Shown here: piece after piece, positions 17,142-25,588 of the stretch
Numbering within the stretch: the stretch's first letter is position 1
Layout of the letters: the number at the start of each line of letters is the position of its first letter
Origin: Phycisphaeraceae bacterium
GTDB lineage: Bacteria > Planctomycetota > Phycisphaerae > Phycisphaerales > UBA1924
NCBI GenBank assembly: GCA_019636675.1
Contig: JAHBXC010000002.1
Location: forward strand, 682,001-746,000
Direction of reading: 5' to 3'
Length of the DNA: 64,000 nucleotides
The notes under the pieces: generated by a model
What the model saw: only the letters and a program-made list of their open reading frames with translations
Told to the model about the DNA's origin: nothing
Database searches by the model: none
Made by a program: the position numbers and the translations under genes

Positions 17142-17977
17142 GGTCGGTTTGGCTCGGGCGACGCGCTACCCAGCGCAGCAACCGCCTGCTCATACCTGGC
17201 GAAGAACGACTCCAGATACTGCGGGTTCTTCTCGCGGAGAGTCGCGATGTCCGGGGGCAGTTCGATGGTCCGATCGGCGATGCGCTGTTTGGTCTCAGGG
17301 GAGAGGGACGAGAGGATCGCGCGGATGTCGTCTTCGGTGAGCGTGGGCCGCTCTCGGTTCAGTGGCGGCCTCATGGCGACGATCCACTGCAGAGTCTCGG
17401 GCTGCTCTCGCAGGTGTCGCCTTGCCTCGAGGAGTTCTTCCGTGCGTTGCTCCGAAGCGAGGCGTTCCAGCCGCACCCGCCACGCGGAGGAATAGTGCCA
17501 CGGGTCGGGCCGTGCTTCGAGCGCGGCACGGAGCGCCGCCGGCTCATACGGCAAACCCCGCATCCAGAACCCAAGCGTCTCGCGGAAGTACTCCCCGATC
17601 GTGGGCGTGTCCTGCACGACCAACTCCCCCTGGAGCGCCTCCTGCGTCAGCCGAGGAAGTCCGGCCCGGGCATCGCCGATGAGCCACACGGCTTCGATCA
17701 ACAGGTCAGGCCGGCACTGCGCGCTCGCCGCGTAGATCGCGAGACTGACGACTTTGGGGTCATTGCTCCGGAGCATCTCACGGACGCGATCCGGTTCGGA
17801 TCGTCGGGCGTCGTCGATTTGAGCCCATGCAAGATGATCAACCTCGGCAAGGCGTTCAGCGACGAGGTGATTGGTCGGAATGCCTGCCAGCAGGGAAGGC
17901 TCGACGGTGATCGCCGTGGGCGGCGCAGACCCGCTGGAGACCGCCGCGAGCAGGATGGTCAGTGACTTCGCGATCAC
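17138..17977 (-). CDS. Tandem secreted paralogue 3 (unknown family)
   Basis: A 279-residue exported protein. The GTG at 17977 is called as start because it opens directly on a signal peptide (IAKSLTILLAAVSSGSA) and leaves a 22-base gap to the previous gene; the ATG at 18076 would overlap that gene by 77 bases and add an Arg-rich, non-signal tail. Family blocks: VREMLRSNDPKVVSLAIYAA, CRPDLLIEAVWLIGD, DPWHYSSAWRVRLERLA, LQWIVAMRPP, ILSSLSPETKQRIADRTIEL. The C-terminal half is nearly identical to paralogue 1, including a 54-base perfect DNA match. Confidence 0.72.
   Translation of the reverse strand: MIAKSLTILLAAVSSGSAPPTAITVEPSLLAGIPTNHLVAERLAEVDHLAWAQIDDARRSEPDRVREMLRSNDPKVVSLAIYAASAQCRPDLLIEAVWLIGDARAGLPRLTQEALQGELVVQDTPTIGEYFRETLGFWMRGLPYEPAALRAALEARPDPWHYSSAWRVRLERLASEQRTEELLEARRHLREQPETLQWIVAMRPPLNRERPTLTEDDIRAILSSLSPETKQRIADRTIELPPDIATLREKNPQYLESFFARYEQAVAALGSASPEPNRP
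17243..17296. repeat. 54-bp identical segment, copy 2
   Basis: Second copy of the segment at 15610-15663; flanking sequence is also highly similar. Confidence 0.9.
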
Positions 17978-17999
17978 AGGGAACCTGTCATAGCAATGA

Positions 18000-18884
18000 T
18001 CACTTGTCCCGTTTCCACCACTCCGGCGGCGTCCACGACGCTCGGCGCCAGAGGGCGGTGCGTGGAGGGGGCGCATCGATCAACTCGCCGGCCAGCACCA
18101 TGTCGTGGAGCTTGTAGAAGCTCTCGAGGTGTTCCGGGCTTTGACGCAGATTCGGGGTCATGGCGGGAACGGGCAGCGCCTTCGCGTCGATCGCGGCGCG
18201 GGTGTTTGGCGAGAGTTGGGCGATGATCTCGCGCGCCTCGTCCGGGCTGTATTGCTGCTGGGTGTGGAAGCTCTCCATCAGGATGAGCCACCGCAAGTTC
18301 TCGGGGAGCAGCGCGATCTCGGCTTTCAGACGCTCCAGCGGATCGGGCTCGGTCGTCAGACGAAGCCGAGTGACCCACGGGGTGGAGACCGCCCAGGGGT
18401 CCACGCCGTCCAGAAGTTCAGCGAACTGCTGCCTCGTGGCGATCCGCACACCGAACCACTGGTTGTACGCGGCGCGGAGCGTTGCGGCGACCGTACGGTC
18501 TTCCGCGACGAAGGGCTGGCGTCTTGAGATCGCCGGGGATATGCACAGCGGCACAGAGAGGCGGGTGTCGTCGAGGAGGTGGGAGAGCGTGAGCAGGCGG
18601 TCGGGGCGGTGCTGCTCGCTCAGGGCAAAGATCGCGACGCCGAGAGCGCGAGGGTCGTCCGACGCGAGCAGCAGGTCAATCTCGGGCTCGCTGAGCCGCG
18701 CCGCGACGCCGAGCGGGTCGACGAGTTCGAGCGGCGTGCCGCTTATGGAGTTGCTTGACGGCAGCATGGTCACCCTGGCGACGAGATCGCGAAGGGGATC
18801 GGGGAGCGATCCGAGAGCCGGCGCCGGCGCGGCGAGCATCAGCAGAGTTGTCACGAGCATCCAAAGTCTTTGCGGCATCGTCAT
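18000..18884 (-). CDS. Tandem secreted paralogue 4, diverged
   Basis: A 294-residue exported protein with signal peptide MTMPQRLWMLVTTLLMLAAP. It shares the layout of the other three (LLASDDPRALGVAIFALSEQ, HRPDRLLTLSHLLDD, DPWAVSTPWVTRLRL, LRWLILM, IIAQLSPNTRAAIDAKAL, HLESFYKLHDM) but has about 25 extra C-terminal residues and is clearly the most divergent. The ATG at 18884 overlaps the upstream TGA by four bases and has GGGGGGAG just upstream. It is the first of the paralogues after the transglutaminase-like protein. Function unknown. Confidence 0.72.
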   Translation of the reverse strand: MTMPQRLWMLVTTLLMLAAPAPALGSLPDPLRDLVARVTMLPSSNSISGTPLELVDPLGVAARLSEPEIDLLLASDDPRALGVAIFALSEQHRPDRLLTLSHLLDDTRLSVPLCISPAISRRQPFVAEDRTVAATLRAAYNQWFGVRIATRQQFAELLDGVDPWAVSTPWVTRLRLTTEPDPLERLKAEIALLPENLRWLILMESFHTQQQYSPDEAREIIAQLSPNTRAAIDAKALPVPAMTPNLRQSPEHLESFYKLHDMVLAGELIDAPPPRTALWRRASWTPPEWWKRDK

Positions 18885-21013
18885 TCTCCCCCCCAAAGTT
18901 CGCACCGCACATCCAGTGCGGCAGGCGCAGGCTTTCTCGACACGGCGAACGGCACATCGGGATCACCCTGATTCAGCAGAAAGGTGTAGAAGCCCTTTAG
19001 GTGCGAGTGCTTCCAAGCCAGCGCAAATATCTGCTCGTTGGCGAGCAGAATCGGACCGATACCGTACGACGGGTCGTACCACGCACCAGCGCCAACTTGT
19101 ACGACGAAATGCCGTGTGTAATGACCGGGCGGCGTCGGGTTGTCCTGCCCCGGCAAGGAGGGACCGAGGACGACATCGTGGACATTCCACGCGCTGCCCT
19201 CGCAGGGGACCTCGGTCCGGAATGGATAAAGACCGCAGCCCGATCCACCGGCCGGCGGAAAGGCGGGATCAGCGAGGATCATGCCAGAGTCTTGAAAGGT
19301 GACATCCGGGCATTGCGGGTGATCCCAGAGGGCCGCGGTCAGGTGCAGCGGGACGATCTCGTAGATGGCGTGAGAAGAGATTCCCTGCACCGAGAGACAC
19401 TGTCTATAGAGTCTAACCCACGCAAGACACTGCCCGTTCGTGTCACTGAGAAGCGTTTCTACATCTGTGGCTGCCGTATTGAAGCCGCACGGGTCGCCTC
19501 TGTAGTAGCCCAAGGTGTGTCCGGAGGCGCTGGTCACGCTGCGATTCTGGAAGGGCAGCCAGATCGTGGCCAGGGCTTCACCCACGGTCGATGAGCCGTC
19601 CCCGGCTTCGCAACTAATCCGGTAGACACTATGGAAGTTCGAGACATCGCCCGGGTCGGCGAGCGTCGTGAAGAGTTCGTGGCTCGTCGAACCCATGCTG
19701 TACCACACACGCTGGCCGTCGAACGAGATCTTCCAAGTCAGCGGGTAGTTCCCGTGGTACGCGATCGTGTTCTCGAGCGGCTCGGGGGCGGTGATCGGTG
19801 TGCTGTTGTCCGTTCTGCCAATGGTGAACTCCTGGCCCCCCGGGCCGATGGCCTTGTAGTAGATCGTCGCTGGCGGGTCGGAGCGGTGGTCCATGGTCAG
19901 GACGGGGACGAACTCGTCGATCGTCACGGTGGCGGCGCGGGTGTAGGCGACCGGGTATCGCCGGTCGGCGCCCTGCGGCGGTGGTGTGATCTCGCCGTCG
20001 TTGTCATCGTCCTTCCAGTGGGGGGCGGCGTACTCGAAGGAGGCGACGCCCGGGCGGGGATCCGACTTGATGAGATGATTGCCGCCGCCGAAGGAAACGG
20101 AGTGGGGGTTTGCCCAGAAGATGTCGACGGTTGTGCCCGTCTCGAACGAGTTGTTCTCGCCGCAGGTACGTTTCGCGCGGAGCTCGTATTGGCCCGGGCT
20201 GCCCGGGGCAATGGTGAAGATCGTGGAGTTCGGCAGGGTCGGTTGAGTGGGAACCACGCCGTTCTCGACCAGATACCAGTCGACAGCGACGAACTGCCCG
20301 ATCGTCAACTCTGCGCGGAGATGGATGTAGCCCACTCCGACGCGGGGGATCTGCGGGATGGAGTGGGGCGGATCGGCTGGTTCGAATGGGTACGCCACCG
20401 TGATATAGAAGCCGCATTCCGGAGGGGGCGGGTTGCCGCCTCCGTTGCCTCCCCCGGGCGGGTTACCGATGCTCCCTGGCCCGCCGTCGCCTGGTCCGCC
20501 CCCGCCGCCGCCGATACCCCCGGGTCCGCCGCCGCCCTCTGGGGGTTCAGGGTCGTCGGGGCCACCACCTGGGCCGGGAATGCCGATGCATTCCCCGGGG
20601 AGGTCGCAGCAGCCACCGAAGGCAATCGGAAAAGCGCAGCAGTTGTTGACTGAAGGGCACCCGCGAGGTGAGGCGGCGACGGTGAGCAGTTCGAGGAGGC
20701 GTGTCAGATCTCGCTCGTCGACCATGCCGTCGCCGGTCAGGTCGGCGCGGGCGTACGCCGCATCGTCCGGTGTGAGGGGCGGCGCGCTGAGGAAGTGCAC
20801 CATCTGCAGCAGGTCTTGCGTGTCGATGAATCCGTCGGCGTTCAGGTCGCCCGTGCGTGGGGGGATGGCGCCGGGCCGGTAGACGATGCGCTTGAGGTTG
20901 CCGGGGCTGGCGTTCGGGCTGGGTTCCGCGCGGGCCGGGCTGAGCGGCGCGAGCGCCGTCGAGACGACCATGGTGAGGAAGGCTGCGGAAAGAACGCTTG
21001 TCTGTTGGCCCAT
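18881..21013 (-). CDS. Secreted dockerin plus transglutaminase-like protein
   Basis: A 710-residue exported protein. Residues 1-29 are a signal peptide. Two Ca-binding loops of dockerin/EF-hand type follow (DLNADGFIDTQD at 56-67, DLTGDGMVDERD at 91-102), then a Cys-rich knot, a Gly/Pro linker (about 146-198) and a large C-terminal region. There NGQCLAWVRLYRQCLSVQGI (Cys529), RHFVVQV (His635) and AWYDPSYG (Asp647) reproduce the order and spacing style of a transglutaminase-like Cys-His-Asp triad. The enzyme type (crosslinking, protease or inactive) is inference. The start ATG 21013 has GGGAGA upstream; it heads the paralogue operon. Confidence 0.7.
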   Translation of the reverse strand: MGQQTSVLSAAFLTMVVSTALAPLSPARAEPSPNASPGNLKRIVYRPGAIPPRTGDLNADGFIDTQDLLQMVHFLSAPPLTPDDAAYARADLTGDGMVDERDLTRLLELLTVAASPRGCPSVNNCCAFPIAFGGCCDLPGECIGIPGPGGGPDDPEPPEGGGGPGGIGGGGGGPGDGGPGSIGNPPGGGNGGGNPPPPECGFYITVAYPFEPADPPHSIPQIPRVGVGYIHLRAELTIGQFVAVDWYLVENGVVPTQPTLPNSTIFTIAPGSPGQYELRAKRTCGENNSFETGTTVDIFWANPHSVSFGGGNHLIKSDPRPGVASFEYAAPHWKDDDNDGEITPPPQGADRRYPVAYTRAATVTIDEFVPVLTMDHRSDPPATIYYKAIGPGGQEFTIGRTDNSTPITAPEPLENTIAYHGNYPLTWKISFDGQRVWYSMGSTSHELFTTLADPGDVSNFHSVYRISCEAGDGSSTVGEALATIWLPFQNRSVTSASGHTLGYYRGDPCGFNTAATDVETLLSDTNGQCLAWVRLYRQCLSVQGISSHAIYEIVPLHLTAALWDHPQCPDVTFQDSGMILADPAFPPAGGSGCGLYPFRTEVPCEGSAWNVHDVVLGPSLPGQDNPTPPGHYTRHFVVQVGAGAWYDPSYGIGPILLANEQIFALAWKHSHLKGFYTFLLNQGDPDVPFAVSRKPAPAALDVRCELWGGE

Positions 21014-21139
21014 CTGGAATCTCCCGGTGACGCGTCGCGCGTCTGGCCTTGAGAAGATGTCGGATTCCTCGTGCGTTGTCAATACCTTTCTGGTGGGTTC
21101 CGAACTTTTCTCGACGCGGTACGTGGCTCCGAGGGGGCG

Positions 21140-21184
21140 CTGTCTCAAATCTGTGCTTTTGGACGCCGATCTGTCTCAAATCTG
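21140..21184. repeat. 14-bp direct repeat in divergent intergenic region
   Basis: CTGTCTCAAATCTG occurs at 21140-21153 and again at 21171-21184, 31 bases apart (about three helical turns), between the divergent transglutaminase-like operon and the DUF4097-like pair. It may be a regulator-binding site. A TTGACA on the minus strand at 21077-21082 is a candidate -35 for the operon. Confidence 0.5.
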
Positions 21185-21290
21185 ATACATTCCGGTCTCG
21201 GTTTGTTCGGGGGCGCGACGGGCGGCGCGGAATCGCGCGTCCCGGTTTCCCAAGGGAAGCGGGAACGGAAGAAGACCAGGAGAACGAATC

Positions 21291-22193
21291 ATGCGGTTGA
21301 CCCGAGTTCTGACAGCGCGTGCGGTGATCCAGGCGGCCATTCTGGGGACGGTTGCGCTCGGCGCGCTGCCGCTGGCCGGGTGCAGCGTAAACCTGTCGAG
21401 CAATCTGGAGACCGAGACGCGTTCGGTGTCGGTCGAGCACCGGTCTGGGCCGATCGATGTCGCGACCGAGAACGGCGCGGTGGTCGTCAAGGCGCGCCCG
21501 GGCCTGTCCGAGGTGATGATCAACGCCGAGGTGCGTGCGCGCACGCAGGAGCGTCTGGCGCAGACGATGGTCATCGCGGAGCGCACCGGCGAGGGCGCGC
21601 TGCGCCTGCGCGTGCAGTGGCCCGACGGCAAGCGCGAGGGCAACGAGGGCGTCTCGTTCGACATCGCGCTGCCCGACGCGACGGGCGCGACGATCGTGTC
21701 CACCAACGGCAGGATCGAGATCGCCGGGCTCTCGGGCGAGGCGCGCCTGACGACCTCGAACGGTCGCATCATGGCGAACGACCACGACGGGGCCCTTTTC
21801 GCGACCACGACGAACGGGCGGATCGAGGCGACCGACATCGCGGGGGAGGCGCGCCTGACATCGAGCAACGGGCGCCTGATCGCCGACCGCATCGCCGGGC
21901 CGCTGACGGCGCGGACCAGCAACGGGGCGGTGCAGATCACCCTGCTCCCCGAGAACCCGGGGCCGTTCTCGGTCTCGACGAGCAACGGATCGGTGGTTCT
22001 GAAAGGGGGCAAGGGGCTGAAGGCGTCGCTGGACCTGAAGACCAGCAACGGAAAGATCGTGGTGACCCGGGGCGGCGAGACGATGGAGTTCAAGAGCCCC
22101 ACGCGGGTCGAGATCAACGGCGGCGGCCCCACGAGCGTCATCGGGACGAGCAACGGGCGGATCACCGTCGAGATCGACGCGGGGGGGGACTGA
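21291..22193 (+). CDS. DUF4097-like beta-solenoid lipoprotein 1
   Basis: A 300-residue lipoprotein (signal peptide ending LPLAGCSV). The mature region is a beta-solenoid built on repeats of STNGRI/TSNGRI; four successive copies are spaced exactly 18 residues apart, and eight NG motifs occur in all. This matches the DUF4097 putative adhesin/anti-sigma-associated family. An N-terminal part carries DVATENGAVVVKARPG and RVQWPDGKREGNEG. The start has AGGAG eight bases upstream. A paralogue follows directly, and both are divergent from the transglutaminase-like operon. Such proteins are usually envelope-anchored; the ligand is unknown. Confidence 0.8.
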   Translation: MRLTRVLTARAVIQAAILGTVALGALPLAGCSVNLSSNLETETRSVSVEHRSGPIDVATENGAVVVKARPGLSEVMINAEVRARTQERLAQTMVIAERTGEGALRLRVQWPDGKREGNEGVSFDIALPDATGATIVSTNGRIEIAGLSGEARLTTSNGRIMANDHDGALFATTTNGRIEATDIAGEARLTSSNGRLIADRIAGPLTARTSNGAVQITLLPENPGPFSVSTSNGSVVLKGGKGLKASLDLKTSNGKIVVTRGGETMEFKSPTRVEINGGGPTSVIGTSNGRITVEIDAGGD

Positions 22194-22241
22194 CCGGCGA
22201 GGGCGACGCTCCGTCGCTCGCGCGAACTGGAGCGTGCACGG

Positions 22242-23246
22242 ATGCGATTCTCTCTCAGATCGACCGATTCCCCGGCTTCTTCCCTGACGCGGCGCGTCGC
22301 GGCCTTTGGGCTGGGCGCGTCGCTGCTTCTCGGCGTGGTCGCCGGGTGCGCCTCCACGAAGGACGCGAGCGCCGACGGCGGCGCGCCGGCAGCCCCGGCG
22401 ACGGGCCAGCAGAGCGCCGGAGGCTCGAGCCCGGGCCGGGGGCGCCCGACGCCGCTGTACACCCGGCGCGAGGTGGTGGACACGCGTCTGCCGGACCGCG
22501 CGTTGGTGCTGATCGACGCGTCGGGCCCGGTTTCCGTGGTCGAGGGCGACCTGGAGGCGATGGTGATCCGCGCGCAGATCAGCGCGACCAGCCCCGAGCG
22601 GCGCGACGCGGCGAGGGTGTCGGCGCAGGGTGATTCGCAGGGCCGGTTCACGGTGTCGATCGAGTGGCCCGACGGGAAGCGTGCGCCCGAGGCGAGCGCG
22701 TTCGAGGTGCAGCTGCCGCGAGGCGCGACGCGCGTGGGGGTGCGCACGACGGGCGGCGCTGTGAAACTCGTGGGGGTGCGGTCCGACGCGGTCGTGCGCA
22801 CCGAGAACGGCCCGGTGACGATCACCGACCACGCCGGCGCGATCGACGCGCAGACGACGAACGCGGTGTTGAGTTTTGAGAGAGTGCAGGGCGCGATCCG
22901 GGGCGTCACGACGAACGGGATGGTGATGGTGCGCGACGCGTCGGGCTCGGTCGATGTCTCGACGAGCAAGGCCGCGATCGATATCCGCATGAACCCGGGG
23001 GCGAACGGCCCGATCCGCGCGACGACCGAGCTGGGAGGCGTGTTTCTGCAGGTGGGGCCGGGGTTCCTCGGGACGCTGACCCTGCGCACGACGGATTCGC
23101 CCATCGTGGTGAACGCCCAGCCCGGCACGGCGCGCGTCGTGGCGCGCAAAGTCGAGGAGACGATCCTGGCCTTCCCGGTGGAAGGGCCCGAGTCGCTCGT
23201 GCAGACCAGCGGCGGGGCGATCGAGGTCCGCGTCACCGACCGGTGA
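22242..23246 (+). CDS. DUF4097-like beta-solenoid lipoprotein 2
   Basis: A 334-residue lipoprotein paralogous to the preceding gene (signal peptide ending LLGVVAGCAST; Gly/Ser/Ala-rich linker follows). It shares VSIEWPDGKRAPEASAFEVQ with the upstream protein's VQWPDGKR region, then rungs such as RTTGGAVKLVGV, RTENGPVTITD, QTTNAVLSFERV and VTTNGMVMVRD. The NG repeats are less regular than in paralogue 1. GGAG nine bases before ATG 22242 supports the start. Probably co-transcribed with paralogue 1, 48 bases upstream. Confidence 0.78.
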   Translation: MRFSLRSTDSPASSLTRRVAAFGLGASLLLGVVAGCASTKDASADGGAPAAPATGQQSAGGSSPGRGRPTPLYTRREVVDTRLPDRALVLIDASGPVSVVEGDLEAMVIRAQISATSPERRDAARVSAQGDSQGRFTVSIEWPDGKRAPEASAFEVQLPRGATRVGVRTTGGAVKLVGVRSDAVVRTENGPVTITDHAGAIDAQTTNAVLSFERVQGAIRGVTTNGMVMVRDASGSVDVSTSKAAIDIRMNPGANGPIRATTELGGVFLQVGPGFLGTLTLRTTDSPIVVNAQPGTARVVARKVEETILAFPVEGPESLVQTSGGAIEVRVTDR

Positions 23247-23252
23247 TCGCGC

Positions 23253-23837
23253 TCACGACTCGCGCAGCGCGAGGATGAGCTGGACCTTGCCGACCTGCTC
23301 GTCGAGCGAGCGCGCGATGTCGAGGGGGTCGCGCCCGGAATCGGCGAGTTCGTAGACCCTGCGGCTCAGCGGGTCCGCGCTGGCTTCGGCGCTGGCCGGA
23401 GTGCGAGCACGCCCGGGAGCGCGAACGACTTCGATGAGCGGGGGCGGCGCGTCCTCGCGGGCGGGGCGCTTCTCGGCGCGTTCGAGCCGCGAGAGGGTCT
23501 CGTCGGCGCGCGCGAGAAGGGACTCGAGACGCTCGGCCCGTTCGTCCATCCTGGCGCAGAGCTGGTCGGCGAGTTCTTCGAGGTCGGAGACGAGGGCGTC
23601 GTTCCCCGGGGCAGCGCTCGAGGCGGCGCGACCGGCGAGCGTGGCGCGCCCCAGAAGGCGGTCGGCGAGCGACGGCGAGCCGGGCATGGTCGCGTGCGCG
23701 CGCTTCTTGCCGTAGCCCCACATCGCGAGAAGCGCGGCGCCTGCAACGATGAGCGCCCAGGGCGCCCAGTCGGGCGTCGGGAGCGCCGCCGGTCGTGCGG
23801 CGGCGGCCAGGCAATGGATGGTCGTCGGGATCGGCAC
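23253..23837 (-). CDS. Membrane-anchored coiled-coil protein with DUF2802-like end
   Basis: A 194-residue protein with one N-terminal membrane helix (WALIVAGAALLAMWGYG), a long charged helix predicted to be coiled coil (LVSDLEELADQLCARMDERA and following), and a C-terminal RRVYELADSGRDPLDIARSL domain that resembles DUF2802 helix-turn-helix-like ends found beside motility genes. The GTG start at 23837 has GGAG six bases upstream. It is convergent with the DUF4097-like gene (six-base gap) and divergent from tilS. Role unknown. Confidence 0.6.
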   Translation of the reverse strand: MPIPTTIHCLAAAARPAALPTPDWAPWALIVAGAALLAMWGYGKKRAHATMPGSPSLADRLLGRATLAGRAASSAAPGNDALVSDLEELADQLCARMDERAERLESLLARADETLSRLERAEKRPAREDAPPPLIEVVRAPGRARTPASAEASADPLSRRVYELADSGRDPLDIARSLDEQVGKVQLILALRES

Positions 23838-23916
23838 GCGGGGCTCCGCCTCGTCGTGGTTCGGGAAGGGGATGGGCGCGACGGGCGCACCGGCCCGTGG
23901 GCGATGACCCTATCGG

Positions 23917-23922
23917 TATGAT
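23917..23922 (+). promoter_or_regulatory. TATGAT -10 box, leaderless type
   Basis: TATGAT ends six bases before ATG 23929 of tilS. Confidence 0.5.
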
Positions 23923-23928
23923 CGCCCT

Positions 23929-24972
23929 ATGGACTCGACAAGCGCCGCGCGCGACGCAACGCCGGAGCCGGACCCGGGGGGCCGACGCCTCGACGCCCTG
24001 CGCCGCGACCCGGCGTGCCGCGCCATTCTCCGGCGCTGGCGCTCGCTCACGGGCGACCTGCCGACGCGCCGCACGCTGGCGGCGTGCTCGGGGGGGGCCG
24101 ACTCCAGCGCGCTCGTGGCGGCTCTGGCGTCGAGGGGCGCCGATTCGCTCGTGGTCGCGCACGTGCTGCACGACATGCGTTCTCGCGAGGAGGCGTCCGG
24201 CGATCGCGACTTTGTGCGCGAGCTGGCGTCGTCGCTGGGCGTCGAGTTCGTCGAAGCGTCGGTGCGCGTGCCTTCTCGCGGCAACGCGGAGGCTGGCGCC
24301 AGGCGCCTGCGCTACGCGGAGCTCGCCCGGCTGGCGCGCGAGCGGGGGTGCTCGTGCGTCGCCACCGGGCACCACGCGCAGGACCAGCTCGAGACGATGC
24401 TGCTCGCGCTGCTGCGCGGCGCGGGTCCGGGCGCCCTTGCTGGCATGCGTGAGCGGCGCACGCTCGAGGGCGAGACGCGGCTCATCCGCCCGATGCTGCG
24501 TGTGACGCGAGCAGACTCGGAGCGTCTGTGCGCACTGGCCGGGATCGTGTGGCGCGAAGACCGGACCAATCTCGACACGACGCGCGCACGGGGCGCGATC
24601 CGCCACGAGGTCCTGCCGCTGCTGGAGCGCATCCGCCCCGGCGCCGCGTCGAGGGCCGGGAACGCCTCGGACCTGCTGCGGGGCGTGTCCGAGTTGCTCG
24701 ACGCGCAGGTGCGCGACGCGTTCGGCGACTGCGCCGAGTGGGAGCGCGACCGGCTGCGCGGGTTGCCGTCGGTGGTGGTGGGGGAGGGGCTGCGGCGTGC
24801 GTTTGCCGCGGCGAGCGGGGGCGGAAAGAACGACCGCCTGGCGCGACGCGTGGTCGACCAGGCGGTGGTGTTCATCCGTTCGCGCTCGGGGGAGCGACGG
24901 GAGTTTCAGTGGCCGGCGGGCGTGCGCGTCGAGGTCGACGCGGCGCGTGTGCGCGTCACTTCGCCTTGCTGA
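23929..24972 (+). CDS. tilS: tRNA(Ile)-lysidine synthase TilS
   Basis: TilS converts the wobble cytidine of the AUA-decoding tRNA-Ile to lysidine using ATP and lysine. The PP-loop ATP-binding motif [13 protein letters not shown] is present, followed by [26 protein letters not shown] and the characteristic [26 protein letters not shown] and [20 protein letters not shown] motifs. Length (347 aa) suits the short-form enzyme with only a brief C-terminal substrate domain. The 3' end overlaps the convergent sod gene by 17 bases. Confidence 0.93.
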   Translation: MDSTSAARDATPEPDPGGRRLDALRRDPACRAILRRWRSLTGDLPTRRTLAACSGGADSSALVAALASRGADSLVVAHVLHDMRSREEASGDRDFVRELASSLGVEFVEASVRVPSRGNAEAGARRLRYAELARLARERGCSCVATGHHAQDQLETMLLALLRGAGPGALAGMRERRTLEGETRLIRPMLRVTRADSERLCALAGIVWREDRTNLDTTRARGAIRHEVLPLLERIRPGAASRAGNASDLLRGVSELLDAQVRDAFGDCAEWERDRLRGLPSVVVGEGLRRAFAAASGGGKNDRLARRVVDQAVVFIRSRSGERREFQWPAGVRVEVDAARVRVTSPC

Positions 24973-25588
24973 ACAGCTCGGCGACCTTCGGCCAGTTCAC
25001 GACGTTCCACCACGCGCCGACATAGTCGGGGCGACGGTTCTGGTAGTGCAGGTAGTACGCGTGCTCCCAGACATCGAGCCCGAGGATGGGCGTGCCCGAG
25101 CAGCCGGCGATCGACTCGCCCATGAGCGGGTTGTCCTGGTTGGGGGTCGAGCAGACCTCGAGCTTGCCGTTCTTCACGACGAGCCACGCCCAGCCCGAGC
25201 CGAAGCGCGTGGCGGCGGCGTCGGCGAACTTCTTCTGGAAGGCGTCGAACGAGCCGAACGCCTCGTCGATTGCGCCGAGGAGCGCGCCCGTCGGGCCGCC
25301 CCCGCCCTCGCGACCGGCCGGGGCCATGATCTGCCAGAACAGGGAGTGGTTCGCGTGCCCCCCGGCGTTGTTACGCACGGCGGTGCGCTTCTCGGCCGGG
25401 ATGTCGTTCAGGTGCTTGATGACCTCCTCGACAGGCATGTCGGCGAACTTCGTGCCCTCGAGGGCCTTGTTCGCATTGGTGACATAGGCGTTGTGGTGCT
25501 TCTCGCGATGGATCTGCATGGTCCGGGCGTCGATGTGGGGCTCGAGCGCGTCGGCTGGATAGGGAAGGTCGGGCAGGGTGAAGGCCAT
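24956..25588 (-). CDS. sodA: Fe/Mn superoxide dismutase
   Basis: A 210-residue SOD that dismutates superoxide. Metal ligands are His27 in [12 protein letters not shown], the His of [10 protein letters not shown], and Asp/His of [27 protein letters not shown] is the usual core strand. Metal preference between Fe and Mn cannot be settled by eye. The ATG at 25588 has GGAGGAG upstream; the longer frame adds 29 unconserved residues. The 3' end overlaps tilS, giving a convergent pair with overlapping transcripts. No signal peptide, so the enzyme is cytoplasmic. Confidence 0.95.
   Translation of the reverse strand: MAFTLPDLPYPADALEPHIDARTMQIHREKHHNAYVTNANKALEGTKFADMPVEEVIKHLNDIPAEKRTAVRNNAGGHANHSLFWQIMAPAGREGGGGPTGALLGAIDEAFGSFDAFQKKFADAAATRFGSGWAWLVVKNGKLEVCSTPNQDNPLMGESIAGCSGTPILGLDVWEHAYYLHYQNRRPDYVGAWWNVVNWPKVAELFSKAK

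Noticed and set aside
15610-17296. 54-base repeat as a CRISPR or mobile element
   Set aside because: Both copies are within homologous coding sequences at equivalent positions; there are only two copies and no spacer structure.
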